64,000 nucleotides of DNA from Symmetrospora coprosmae (taxonomy: Eukaryota; Basidiomycota; Cystobasidiomycetes; Symmetrosporaceae). Shown piece by piece: positions 1-10,402 of the stretch. The notes beneath the pieces were generated by a model. The model did not search any database, had not been told where the DNA came from, and saw only the letters and a program-made list of their open reading frames with translations. Each line of letters starts with the position of its first letter. Within the stretch, counting starts at the first letter, position 1. Where the stretch lies: positions 992,001 through 1,056,000 of the forward strand of contig VUYT01000001.1 in the NCBI GenBank assembly GCA_008802785.1. The letters are read 5' to 3'. The translations under genes were made by a program, and so were the position numbers.

Positions 1-1361
1 ATGGCAGCCTCTATCCCTCCCTCTCCGTGCTTGCCGAGCCCAAGCCGGTCAAGCCGCTGCCCAGCAGCTACAGGGGCCACCACCATTCGCATTCATCGCC
101 AGGCATGCCATCGCCGAGCATGCCGAATACGCATCCGGCTCCGCAGTACGGGAACGGCTCTGGGTACGGCAACCAGCAGCAGCCTCAACAGCATCATGGC
201 TTGCCGGCTGTCTCTTTCGACTACCTCGCGCCGCAAAGGTCTATCCCCACGCCGTACATCACGGCCGATCACGCTCGCGAGCCAATTCTCAATCCCGTCC
301 AGCTGCTCTCGCGCGCGCCGCCTGTACCGGCTTCGATGCGCAACATCCTCGACGACCCTGTCGATGTTGACTCGCTCCACCGGGTCAAGCAGGGTACTTC
401 GAGCCTGCGGTCCACAGCGGAGGAGGCGCGCTTCGACAGTCCGGAAGAGATGTCTGAGGACGAGATGGCGGACAGTCGACCGGAGCTGCACAACGTCCGC
501 AGCCCAAGTGGCAGCGCCAGTGCCTCCTCTTTCACTTCCTCTTCTGCTTACGAAGATGGGGACAGGATCACTCTTCCTCCCATTGGCACAGCACCCGAAA
601 ATCGCGGTGCAGAGTGTCACCTTCCCTCGCTCCGATCGCTGCTTGCCAACGCGATGAGCGACCTACCTGGCGGAGGTGTGGAGGCGTCGCCGGCCTTATC
701 AACTGTGTCTTCAAACGCGTCCTCGTCACACAAGCGAAGCACACCTTCACGTCAGTTCTACCCTCCTCTCTCGGCGCTCACGTCTCGCTTCGACGAAGCG
801 GAAGGACGTCGACCGAGCACTGGAGAGAAGCTTGACCGCATCACTCGCGGCGTCAGTTCCTTCAGGATGAATAGCATGGACGATCACCCGATCGTCAAGG
901 AGGAAGAGGATATTCATGCGGAGAGCTCCACGTGGCAACAAGTCGCGTCGCCTTTGAGCGCAGACGACGACGGGCATGACTACAAGAGCGAGTCGGACGA
1001 CGACATGGGTCCGGATGCCGTCTACAAGCGCTCGCGGCTGCGCACGAGGAGCCCATCTCCTGTTGCTAGCGATGTCGACGAGCTCGAGTCCGATACCGAC
1101 GACTATGCCACCGAGCCCTACACGCCCTCGTCCGGTCATCGCCCCAAGATGCAGCGCAAGAGCACAAGCACCGAGAAGCGGGCCTCTCCTCCGGTGCTGA
1201 GCGCTGCTGAGAAGGCACAGGCTGCCATCAGGCATCGCCGGTTTGCCGTCATCCAAGCGCTCGTGCTGCGAGCGAACCAGCTCTACCGGGAGAACCTGGC
1301 CAAGAAGATGGCAAAGGGTCTGCCTGCTCTTGTCAGAGTCAAAGAAGAGGAGATGGAATAG
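1..1361 (+). CDS. 3' part of an unknown acidic, low-complexity protein (5' end outside window)
   Basis: One reading frame is open from the left edge to a TAG at 1359-1361, so the gene begins upstream and about 453 residues are seen. The sequence is mostly disordered: His/Ser/Pro/Gln-rich at first, then stretches of Asp/Glu and Ser, and several Lys/Arg-rich patches with S-P pairs that could be phosphorylation sites. The last 50 or so residues look helical and basic (AEKAQAAIRHRRFAVIQAL...), ending in VRVKEEEME. This mix is common in fungal nuclear regulators, but I recognise no DNA-binding or catalytic domain in the visible part. Function unknown; a nuclear role is only a guess from composition. 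Confidence 0.7.
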   Translation, partial: GSLYPSLSVLAEPKPVKPLPSSYRGHHHSHSSPGMPSPSMPNTHPAPQYGNGSGYGNQQQPQQHHGLPAVSFDYLAPQRSIPTPYITADHAREPILNPVQLLSRAPPVPASMRNILDDPVDVDSLHRVKQGTSSLRSTAEEARFDSPEEMSEDEMADSRPELHNVRSPSGSASASSFTSSSAYEDGDRITLPPIGTAPENRGAECHLPSLRSLLANAMSDLPGGGVEASPALSTVSSNASSSHKRSTPSRQFYPPLSALTSRFDEAEGRRPSTGEKLDRITRGVSSFRMNSMDDHPIVKEEEDIHAESSTWQQVASPLSADDDGHDYKSESDDDMGPDAVYKRSRLRTRSPSPVASDVDELESDTDDYATEPYTPSSGHRPKMQRKSTSTEKRASPPVLSAAEKAQAAIRHRRFAVIQALVLRANQLYRENLAKKMAKGLPALVRVKEEEME

Positions 1362-1787
1362 AGCGGGCAGTATTCATAACTCGTTTTCTGCGTTTAGCAC
1401 AGGCGGCACCTCATGGAGATCGCCTCGTTTCGCTTGCCTGCCTACAGATCTCGTTCAACATTTGGAGATGTATCAATTAGATGGCCTCTTCTTCTCTTGT
1501 GTAGATAGGAATGCAGCGTTGCCGTTCTTCTGAGTGGATTGCGACCTTCATTCAGGCACGCCTTTGCCGTCACCGCACCCGCACCGTACCGGCCGCACCG
1601 GCAGCCAAGCCGACGTCGCCGCTTGCCATCTTGCCCCAATCACCTCGCCTTTGGCTACGAGCAGGACCACCAACAGAGCAGGGTTGCATCGTCTCTCTGT
1701 CCAATACTTGTAGACCTGCCGCATCGCAGACAGCAGTGCCCTGCCACATCGCGAGCTCATCGCCTACGCCTAGACTAGATCGCAAGG
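1362..1787. other. intergenic stretch upstream of SED5
   Basis: No credible coding frame. C-rich, with pyrimidine patches close to the SED5 start, as expected for a fungal promoter and 5' UTR. No structured RNA seen. Confidence 0.5.
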
Positions 1788-3170
1788 ATGAACCGCACGT
1801 CCGAGTTCAAATCGGCCGTAGAGAAGGCCCGGCTGCGTCTGGCGCAGAGTGGAGGTGTGCCAGAGCACAAGCAGCGCCTGCTGGGGTCTGGCAGCGGCGG
1901 CGGAGCTGGCGGAAAGCAGGCGGGCAAGAGGTCCGAGTTCGCGAGAAGCGCCGGCCAGATAGCAAAGGAGATTCAGGGAACAATGGGCAAGCTCGAGAAG
2001 CTGGCACAGCGTGAGTTGTCGCCTCGATGTGCTGCTGCTGCCACCGCGTTTTATCTGCTGGGGCATCGGGCTGATGAGCCGATGCGACGTGTCCTGGCCT
2101 GCCGCGCACACGCACGCAGTCGCGAAACGCAAGACGCTGTTCGACGATCGCCCCGTCGAGATCTCTGAGCTCACCTATATCATTAAGCGGGACATTGCCT
2201 CGCTCAATGGACAGATCGCAAAGCTGCAGGGCATTGTGCAAGCCGGACAGTCCGGGGGTTCCGGAGGCAAGGGCAAGCAGGCCGAAGAGCACAACAACAA
2301 CATCCTCGTCATGCTGCAGGGCAAGCTGGCTACAACGAGCATGGGCTTCAAGGATGTGCTTGAGGTTCGTACGCAGAACATGAAGGCCAGCAAGACGCGT
2401 ACGGAGCAGTTTGGGTATACGAATCCGAGCGCTGGCGCAGGCAGCAACGGCCCCGCTTCAGGTGAGAGCACTCCATCTATGGATCTGGAGTGTCCCAGTC
2501 AGGCACGAGCGCAAGTCTTACTGATCTCATTGCAAGTCCTTCGATCCCGATTCTCCATCCCCGCAGATTCCGTCCTGTACCAGCCAGCTTCCACGTCGTC
2601 CCAGCAGAGTGCATACGGAAACGGCACCCTTGCGCGGCGAGGCAGTCCAGCCAACCTCCCTGACTACAAGGGCAAAGGGAGGTCGAGCGACGATGGGGGA
2701 AGCAGAGGCGGCAACGACTTTCTCGCTCTTGACATGGGAGGAAATGGCAGTTCGCTTGGTGGCCTCGAGAGCGGTCAGCAAATGCAGATGCAGGCGCAAC
2801 AGTCGAACCAGGATCAGTACCTGGGACAGCGTGCAAGCGCTATCGAGAGCATCGAAAGCACGATACAGGAATTGGGACAGATCTTCGGGCAGCTCGCTAC
2901 AATGGTGGCGCAGCAGGGAGAAACTGTGCAGCGGATAGACGCCGATACGACAGACATTTCCAAGTGAATCTGCTAACTGGCCTTTTCAGATCAGGAGTGT
3001 ACTCGCTGACGCCCTTCACATGCTTTTCGCGCGCGTCTTACAGCAATGTGACTGGGGCGCAACGGGAACTCCTCAAGTACTACGCTTCGGTTTCTGGCAA
3101 CAGAGCGCTCATGCTCAAGATCTTTGGGATTATGGTGGTATTCTTTTTGGTGTTTGTTCTTGTAACGTAA
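1788..3170 (+). CDS. SED5: Golgi t-SNARE syntaxin 5 (Sed5)
   Basis: Four exons: 1788-2010, 2120-2461, 2567-2963 and 3044-3170, all with GT-AG introns that keep the frame. The product is a Qa-SNARE for ER-to-Golgi and intra-Golgi fusion. The N-terminus (MNRTSEFKSAV) matches the short peptide with which syntaxin 5 proteins bind the SM protein Sly1. A family-typical block follows (KRKTLFDDRPVEISELTYII), then a Ser/Gln-rich linker. The C-terminal SNARE helix carries the central glutamine in ETVQRIDADTTDI. It leads through LLKYYASVSGNRALMLKIF into one hydrophobic anchor ending in VFVLVT. The SNARE helix is split by the last intron. The third intron position is also open in frame, so the shorter, spliced form was chosen because it removes a segment foreign to the family. 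Identification is firm. Confidence 0.93.
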
Positions 3171-3273
3171 AGCAACGTATACCAAGCGTCTGGGTATATT
3201 TGGCACTGCATTCTGCAGGATATCGCATCACTTCTTCCTACACGGCTCGTACCGAGAGCATCATATAGCCCCG

Positions 3274-4235
3274 CTACAGATAGCTGAACGTATGATCGTT
3301 CTGACTGAAGTTCTCGCCTTGTCGACGCAGGTTGAAGAGCATGTAGCGGTCGTGCTTTTCGCAGTCCTCCCAGGCCAAGGGTCCCGAGCCAATGTCGGCG
3401 TCCGCAGGGTTCATTGTGGCGATCAGGCAAGTCTTGGTCGAGACGCTGTAGATCTGGCACTCTTTGCCCATGTATGTATCATCGGCGCCCGTCTGTCGAC
3501 GCGAGGGCATCAAGACTGTCAGCTATTACACGCTGGCCGACGCCAACTGGCGCGCGTGCCCAGCCAACACACCTTGCACGTCAGCTTGAACTGCTGCGCT
3601 TCCTGCCAGTAGGGATCAAAGCCACCTCCGACAAAGAGCGTCCGGCCAGGATCGGCATCCGACTGCCAAGCTCTGTATCCGCCAATTTGTCCGTCCCAGA
3701 CGGTGATGGAGAAGATATTTTCCTTCGGGTCTACCGAGGGCTGTTTCATGGGAGCAGGAGATAAGGGAGAGCAGCCTTTCAGCGGGATCTCACGCATATG
3801 TTGAGTGCAGAAACGTACCACCGGGAAGAGGAGACCTGTCTGGCATGCCGCCCGGGCATCGGCTGATCCGGCGTCCCCTTTGAGATTGGTCCAGTGGAGC
3901 TTAGTCTCATTCAACGGCACAGTACGACTGCAGAGGTGAACATCCTCTCCTCAGTGGCTGATCACGATTATTCACAATCGATTGCGCGGCGCGACTCACC
4001 AATTCGCGATGTCCAAGACCTTCGTGTTCCGGCCCATGCCGCCAGTGTCCTTATCGGTCAAGATGAACGTGACATACGGCTTGCCTGGCCACGTAGTAAT
4101 GAGAGGACGTTTATCTTGCTGCTGCTCGTCTCGCTTCGGCAGCTCGGAATTCGCGCTGGCTGTCAAAGCCAGCGCTGTCACTTGGCATGCAAGGTGCGCG
4201 ACGACCAGCGTCGTCCAGGTCAGATCGACCAGCAT
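3274..4235 (-). CDS. small secreted six-cysteine protein, tandem copy A
   Basis: Minus-strand gene with exons 4235-4000, 3927-3819, 3740-3573 and 3492-3274, giving 243 residues. The N-terminus (MLVDLTWTTLVVAHLACQV) is a signal peptide. After the signal peptide come six cysteines in the order ANC, AACQTG, KLTCK, KECQIY, TCLIA and EDCEKH, which could form three disulfides. The most conserved core is GGYRAWQSD followed by TLFVGGGFDPYWQ. No family is recognised. Copy B at 4741-5665 has the same intron positions and phases (2, 0, 0), the same length of third exon (168 nt) and all six cysteines. A secreted, small, cysteine-rich, locally duplicated protein is effector-like, but that is inference only. 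The exon chain was chosen because it aligns residue by residue with copy B at every junction. Confidence 0.75.
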
Positions 4236-4740
4236 GTAGAGAATGATCCTGGAGGAGCGTGTCGTTAACTGCAGCGCTCAGTCCAGCTGAGAGGGGTTAA
4301 GAAACAGGATGAGATGGTGAACGGCACCGGGCTGCTGGACCGGAGCAGAGGAGTGGGGGGCCTCTCATGGACGTGCGCTGGACGTGTCCAGGTGCCAGAT
4401 GTGCACAGCCTCTCGGCCACTTCAGGGCTGAAGGTGGCCTTGAAAGGGGTTCAAAAAGTGCACATGTCGCTGAGGAGCTGGAGTCAGCACAAAGGACGAA
4501 TCGCCTTGGCCGTTCGCCAACCGTACAGAGGAGGCATCAGGATCTCTCGATACGTGGTAATGAAGAGTCTCTCGTTACAGGCTCGATGTGAACCTGCCAG
4601 ATCTTCCAGGCTATCCTTTGCGAGGTAGCGTGAGTGGCTTATCGGGTCAGTCGTCAATTAGAGGAACGAGCAGCTGACTTTGTCGACAGCGCGCTTAGTG
4701 AGCTGCTTTCCGGAAACACGGTGAGGCACGCCGATATCAT
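4236..4740. other. intergenic region between the two secreted paralogues
   Basis: This is the 5' flank of copy A and 3' flank of copy B. Only weak unsupported frames are present. I could not see in it the repeat that is shared by the flanks at 5846 and 6318. Confidence 0.4.
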
Positions 4741-5665
4741 CTATAGCAGATACGGGAAGGCATGATCGTCTTGGCTGAAGTCCTGCTCCAGTCGTCGAAG
4801 ATCCCAGTACCTCCATGGGTCTTGGCCTGATCCGCGACCGAGGCATGAGTCCCACTCTACTGGACCTTGACCAGTTTCTCCGTTGGTCGAACCGCGCTGG
4901 AAGAGGCATCTGCCGTCCAGCATGCTTGTGATGTAGCATGACTTGCCTCGATATTTTTCGTCGCCTGCCACCTGTAAGTGCAGAGCAAAGGTGATCTCAG
5001 TATGCTTGCAGCTTGAGGCGAATGAAGCGGGACCGCAGTACCTTACAGGTGATCTTGAATTGCTGCGACAACTGCCAGACTGGATCGAAGCCACTGCCTA
5101 CAAACAGTGTGGTCTGGCCTGCAAGTCCTGCCTGCCAGGCCCTGTAGCCACGTAGTATGCTATCGGCAATGACTATGGCGAAGATGCCATCATGCGGGTC
5201 AGTACCAGGCTGTCCTCGAGAAGAAGACACAGCAGCGTCCGGGTCAGTCGTAACAATCAAATACGGTCGCAGGTGCGCCGCTTACCACCGGTAACAGGAG
5301 CGCCGTTTGACACTTTGCTCGGGCGTCCGGCGATACCACACCATCTTGGGTCCAATGCAGCTGAGTTTGACTCAGGGACGTGTCACCGCTGCGAATCGAG
5401 TGATCCCTGTTCAGCTCCAGAATGCCGGCGTGCAGGCTCACCGGTAGAAGGCTGCTTACCAGTTGGCTATGTCTAGCACGCGACCTTCCTTGCTGATAAA
5501 GCTTACATACGGCTTTCCCGGCCACGTCTGCACCTGAACAGGGGTCGTCTCGCCTTGACGTGTGTTCAGGCTTTGGTCTGGTAGAGGGCGGGCGGCCGTT
5601 CGAGCAATCCTCGAAAGGGAAGCGTAGATCGAAAGAGTGAGGACGAAAGAGCTGCCAGAGCGCAT
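4741..5665 (-). CDS. small secreted six-cysteine protein, tandem copy B
   Basis: Exons 5665-5460, 5388-5286, 5209-5042 and 4971-4741, giving 235 residues. I chose the ATG at 5665 because it places a signal-peptide-like segment (MRSGSSFVLTLSIYASLSRI) first; an in-frame ATG at 5815 would add 50 residues without such a signal. The mature part shares with copy A the block TWPGKPYVSFIS, the junction VLDIANC, the LHWT motif, the core GYRAWQAG...TLFVGSGFDPVWQ and the ending DLRRLEQDFSQDDHAF. All six cysteines and all three intron positions match. Orientation is the same as copy A, so this is a tandem duplication. No known domain; secretion is predicted from the leader. Confidence 0.72.
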
Positions 5666-5845
5666 TTGTGAAGAGGCTATCTCAGACCAGCTGCGCGAGT
5701 GTGTGGGGTTGGCGTGTAGGAGGTATGGTTGACACGGTAACAGAGGCAAGCGCAGGTACTCAGAGCTCCACTTCGAACCCCATGAGTGGGCAAGAGCGAG
5801 CACCGCATATTGCATCTGCCTGCCCAGGTATATCGTAGGGCCCCA

Positions 5846-6020
5846 TGAAAGGGGGACGTGGTGGCTCGATGCCGGAGATATGGTGCGGAGACGAGCCGCT
5901 TCAGAACAGCAGCGGCAGGCCAGTCTGAGTCACAAGAACGACATAGGTGAGGCTTGCAGAGGGGTCAGCAAGGCTTCTCGAACCTGCGGAGCGCACGCAA
6001 ACGGGAGGCCCGCTGGGATC
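5846..6020. repeat. 5'-flank repeat, copy 1 (upstream of secreted gene B)
   Basis: Diverged direct repeat of 6318-6525. Shared blocks include CCCATGAAAGGG, GGCTCGATGCC followed by ATGG and CGAGCC, and near the end ACGGGAGGCCCG. It lies 180-360 bp upstream of the copy B start codon, so it is probably a duplicated promoter region. Confidence 0.6.
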
Positions 6021-6190
6021 TACCGAGAGCTTTTCACAGAGCAGCTTATTAGCGTGCACGAGCCATTCGAATTCGCGCGTATACGCGGAGACGAGATCGA
6101 GACGTAGACGAATAAAGGGCGAGCGCTGAAGCTGCTAAGATTGCGTGCTCGAACAGCAGCCGGATGCGCAGACCAATTGACTCGTGTGAT

Positions 6191-6259
6191 CTATGGCAGG
6201 TACGCGAAGGTCTGATCGCCCTGGCTGAAATCCTGGTCTTGTCGCCGAAGGTCGAAACG
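6191..6259 (-). pseudogene. relic of a third secreted six-cysteine gene (copy C, C-terminal piece)
   Basis: On the minus strand this piece encodes FDLRRQDQDFSQGDQTFAYLP and then a TAG. It matches the last 20 residues of copies A (FNLRRQGENFSQNDHTFSYL) and B (WDLRRLEQDFSQDDHAFPYL). The rest of the gene is not found. The distance from the copy B start (5665) to this stop is about 525 bp, close to the 505 bp between the copy A start and the copy B stop. This supports a former three-gene tandem array in which copy C lost its body. Confidence 0.7.
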
Positions 6260-6317
6260 GCTAGATTGGTCGGCAGTTGAGCTGATGCATGTGGCCCACT
6301 CGACTGTAGGTGTGTTG

Positions 6318-6525
6318 TGGGTCCCATGAAAGGGTGCCGAACGGCTCGATGCCAGACACATGGAGCGCAGGCGAGCCCGGTCGGGCCATCAGGGACAGGC
6401 CTGTCTGGATCCTGGACTCCACGCGGTAAGTACCTCGTAGCTCTAATGTCACGATCTGCATGTATAGCTCTCCTTGGGCACCAAAGAGGTGTCAGGAAAC
6501 ACGCAGACGGGAGGCCCGATGGTAC
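6318..6525. repeat. 5'-flank repeat, copy 2 (orphan promoter of lost copy C)
   Basis: Diverged copy of 5846-6020, lying directly upstream (minus-strand sense) of the copy C relic. It keeps CCCATGAAAGGG, GGCTCGATGCC and ACGGGAGGCCCG with small insertions in between. It no longer drives an evident gene. Confidence 0.6.
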
Positions 6526-6768
6526 GTAGCGTCCCGTCGAGCGGCTGTGCGTAGCGCGTTGTGAAGCCTGCCATGCTTCTTTGCTAGTCGTGCATGCATT
6601 TCAGTCAGTGCGAGGATGTAGTACTAGCAGTTGGGACTGACCAGAGCGTCATGGCCTCGGCCTCGAGCTCGAAATCAAGGACCAGCTCGCACTCTGCACG
6701 CTCTTCGCTTCCGCTCAACCAGCACGCATACCACGAGCGCTAAGCAGCACGTATATGCGCATTGCGCC
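6526..6768. other. intergenic stretch before uL13m
   Basis: No coding frame supported; it holds the presumed promoter of the ribosomal protein gene that follows. Confidence 0.4.
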
Positions 6769-7523
6769 ATGTCACAAGTCATTGGGAACGTGAGTCTTGC
6801 TGCTGGTGCTGCAGCTTGCAGACAGCTGCAGCGGCGTGAAGAGCTTCGCCAGCTGAGCCCAACCTCCGACAACTGACCTGCCTGAATATAACTTGCGACA
6901 AACAGACATCGCTTGCGTATACGCGCGTTTGGCACCACTACGATGCCTCAGGTCAAATCCTCGGAAAGCTAGCTGCCCGCTTGGCTCTCGTCTTGATGGG
7001 CAAGCACAAGCCCATCTACGACCCTGCAAGTGCGTACAATCCCTGCCCGCTTCCCAGCGCTGTTCGGTCGCTCACGCGTCGTCACTATGCACTCCGCAGC
7101 CGACTGCGGCGACTACGTCGTTGTGACCAATGCTCGCCAGATCCGCCTCACCGGCAAGAAGGCCGAGCAGAAGGTCTACCGCTCGCACTCGCAGTTCCCG
7201 GGCGGCCTGAAGATCGTGCCGTACGCGCGCATGATGGAGAACAAGCCGGATATGGTGTGTTACGGATGACACGGATGACCCTGTGCGCGCGCGGAGCTGA
7301 CTCTCCTGAACTGTCGCCCCAGATCATCAAGAAAGCCGTCTCTGGGATGCTGCCCAAGAACAAGCTGCGGGACAGACGGTTAGAGCGACTCCTCGTCTTT
7401 CCGGACAACGAACATCCGTACGCGCAGAACATTCTGAAGCGTTACGACCTCGAGCCGTTCTCGCTGGAACGGGAAAGCGAGATTCTGGCAGAGCTGGGTG
7501 GCGTGCGGCCGGAAGCACGGTAG
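6769..7523 (+). CDS. MRPL23: mitochondrial large-subunit ribosomal protein uL13m
   Basis: Exons 6769-6789, 6906-7029, 7100-7254 and 7323-7523, giving 166 residues. The tiny first exon encodes MSQVIGN. The protein has the bacterial/mitochondrial L13 signature: YTRVWHHYDASGQILGKLAARLA, then MGKHKPIYDPATDCGDYVVV, then TGKKAEQKVYRSHS, the PGGLK segment, and a K-A-V-SGMLPKNKLRD block followed by LLVFPDNEHPYAQN. This is the organelle type and not the cytosolic L13a/RPL16 type. It should bind 23S-like rRNA in the mitochondrial large subunit. All three splice junctions restore the family sequence without gaps. Length is normal for the bacterial-like family plus a short C-terminal tail. Confidence 0.95.
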
Positions 7524-7949
7524 GATGGATTGACGCGTATCCCTCTCTCTCGTTCATGTTTGTGCCCGTGTGTTGTGAACATATGCACCCCGTGACGTAA
7601 CCTTCGCCCATGAACACCTCGCAGGTCATGCTGACGCTTCCTTTGACCGGATCATCCGCGCACGAGTCGGACCAAACAAGCGGCTCACCCATTCGCACAC
7701 CCCTGATGGCTTCTTTTGTTCTAGCAGATCGCGACAGCTCGCCTTCGCTCCGACAAGTGCCTGGCTGTTAAAGCAGCCAGAGCCTGACAGCTTCAGAAGC
7801 GATCTCGCTCGTCTCTTCATGCGTCAGGTCCGTCAAACTCGGCCCGCTTCCGTGACATTGCACGCTTGTTCGACGTGACTTCCAGTCGATCCTGCCATCG
7901 GTCAAGGTTGCTCTCCCCCTCTGGCCAACAACCCTCTGCGCGAGCGATC
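7524..7949. other. intergenic stretch upstream of the YbjQ-domain gene
   Basis: A 47-codon ATG frame starts near 7628, but I see no support for it. The rest looks like promoter and 5' UTR. Confidence 0.4.
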
Positions 7950-9939
7950 ATGTCTAGTCCACTTTTGCAAGAGCCCATCCAGCCGGACAACGTGCCTGGC
8001 TCTACGCGGTCCATGCCTTCCCGCACACCGCGCGAAACTACAACAGAGGTTCTGCCCGCGCTGCCGTCGCCGCCCAAGACCATGCCGTGCGCCACGCCCA
8101 GATCCGTACGCAGGCATGTTGGAGGCGCCCGGACACTGCCGCCGCTACCGCCTCTGCCAACCATGCCTCAAATGACCCCACTTGTGGCGACTGTGAGCAA
8201 GCTGATTACGATATGGGAGTTCGGGAAAGATAATCTGACCTGAAGGAGATGCCAGGTCTCGGCAAGAGTGCTCAACCAGGCCGAGAAGAAGCTGGACAAT
8301 CTACGTCTCGAGGTGGAAGAGCTCAAGAAGAAGGACCGGGAGCGGTAAGCCGTCTATACAAGCCGCATCAGGACATTACCGACGTCAAGCCGTTGAGCTC
8401 GCAGAGACGAAGACTGGAAGGTCGTGCAAGAAGCATGTGAGTACCGGTGGGCTGAAGAGAGGGATATAGCTAATCAGCTCCTGCAGTCATCGAGCCTGAA
8501 GAGCCAGACATCGACGACCCGGCAATCGAGCAGGACCGCATTCATCTGCGCAGGGAGATGGAGAAGATGTACCAGCGCGATCGTGAGCACCTGCACCGCA
8601 AATTACAGCATGCTTTCATCGAAGAGCAGAAGAAGCGCGAACGACAACAGGCCATGTACTCCGGCAGAGCCATGCCTGTCGAGAGGGAGGCGACACGACA
8701 TCCAAATTCAGGCAGTCGCACTGATGATGATATCTTGGTAGTCACGCTCGACCAAGGTGAGCGGCGGGTGAGCGGCTGAACCGTGCACGAGGGAGCTACG
8801 CTGATGCCCAAGGTTGCAAACAGTCCCTGGCTACAAGATTGTCCAATCGTGTGGGCCAGTCAGGGCTATCGTGACTAGGTCGTGCGTCTCTTTGATCTCG
8901 ATAGAGGGTGCAGATTGGGTGACTGGCGCCTACATTTTCATTCGCAGGTTACTCATTCACGATACTAACGACGTGGAGAGATCGCACGGACTTCATCTAG
9001 CAAGAATTGTCCGACAGGAAGGGCTCGAGCGGATCCTCGCTATAGCTCGACAAAGTGGCGCCAATGCCATCATCAACTTCCAATACCAGAACAGGCTGAA
9101 GCCAAAGGAGGACGAGGAAGACGAGCCAATCGTGGAGATCGCGGCTACTGGACTTGCCTGTGTACTGAAGAGGCAGCTGACTGACTGGGAGCTGGAGACG
9201 AAGCGTCAAGCGGAGCTGAGCAAGCAGGCGAGTCACATTGCCGTGCAATCGCGATCACTGACTGACTGGCGTGGTGTCCTGCAGAAGCGCCGCTTCGAGA
9301 GGGACGCGGGAAAGCTGCAACATCTTTTCAATCAGGAACAGGCCATCACCTTTGCGAGAGACCAGAGGCGGACGGTGTGCAGACCTCACTCACAGAGCGA
9401 CGTCCCAAAGTGCTGACGAGCCTTGCTGCTGCATCAGTTCGGTGGAATGAATGCGGATGACCTGCTGAGCACGCTGCAAGAGCTCAACAGTAGAACGCAA
9501 AGAGGACCGCAAAACTATGGCGGACCCAGCTTCGGCCCCGGCAACTTTGAGCAAGAGAAGCAGGCTGCCATGCTCCGGTCCCTGCTGGGCCAGCAGAATA
9601 ACGGCGGTGGCCCTCGAGTGCGCTTTGCAGATCAGGACCGCTTTGCACATTTCTTCAGTCCTGGTATGGGCGCTGGAGACAGAAGGGTGAGAGACCTGTC
9701 GGCTTCGGAGGGCCTGCCCTGCGGGACTTGCTGATCTGCTTTGCCTCCCTGTGACCCGCCAGGCGAATGCGAGCAGCGTAGAGGAGGAACTCATGGCGGC
9801 GTTTGCTGCCCAGGGTGGTCATCAAGGAGGAGGTAGCTTTTCAACAGACTGGACGGCGGACCTGTATCCGGACGATAAGACCGAGGCGAAGAAGCCAGCA
9901 CCTGTCGAGCCGGAATTTGCCTGGACGGGCGCGGATTGA
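7950..9939 (+). CDS. coiled-coil protein with a YbjQ/UPF0145 (DUF74)-like domain
   Basis: Predicted exons 7950-8192, 8256-8344, 8405-8436, 8487-8756, 8824-8878, 8948-9374, 9438-9686 and 9763-9939; about 513 residues. The N-terminus is Pro/Thr-rich and disordered. It is followed by heptad-like helices (LNQAEKKLDNLRLEVEELKKK and REMEKMYQRDREHLHRKLQ). Residues about 212-312 resemble the YbjQ family: the VPGYKIVQSCGPVR entry strand, a long helix ERSHGLHLARIVRQEGLERI, and the hallmark ALGANA-like motif here as RQSGANAIINFQY. The C-terminal third is Gln/Gly-rich with ADDLLSTLQEL and EEELMAAFAAQ helices. Bacterial relatives form pentameric rings of unclear role, formerly proposed to bind metal. A GC-AG intron at 9228-9284 (57 nt, frame-neutral) is possible. 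Function in this fungus is unknown. Confidence 0.7.
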
Positions 9940-10402
9940 CTGCTTTGCGGTTTGCGAATGCAGAGTGACTGTGCAGTAACGAATTGTGCGATGCCCTCCA
10001 TAGAGAACTGTCGCAGCTGTGACCTCGGAGTCGCCTCGCGGAGGCAATCTGCACGTGTGCAGTTGCGTCAGCGCAGTGTCAGCTGGATGCCAGCCTGTGA
10101 CGGCCTCTTCTGTCAAATACCGTCGGAGTTGGTACACTGCTTGCAACCGATGCAGCGTTGACGTTCAAGATGCTAGTGGTTCTGATCCAGCTCGCGGATC
10201 GACACGGCCTTAGCGTGCACAGACGGAGGTCCGCTCGCGCGCGTGGGGACCCTGCGAATCCCGCTCGGCTGCACTGACCCTCCCCGTCAGACGGGAAGGT
10301 TGCGCGTGTTTTGCGCCGAACGCTGCACTTCTGCTCTCTGCTCACTGGTCCCTGTTCGAGTGACTTCTTGAGTAACTAACACCCAGGACACACTCGCTTG
10401 TG
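9940..10402. other. intergenic region with possible 5' UTR intron
   Basis: No gene. The end (TAACTAACACCCAG just before 10388) looks like a branch site and acceptor, so the next gene may have a 5' UTR intron. Confidence 0.35.

Noticed and set aside
9228-9284. Possible GC-AG intron in the YbjQ-domain gene
   Set aside because: The segment is a multiple of three and open in frame, so nothing requires splicing; left as an option only.
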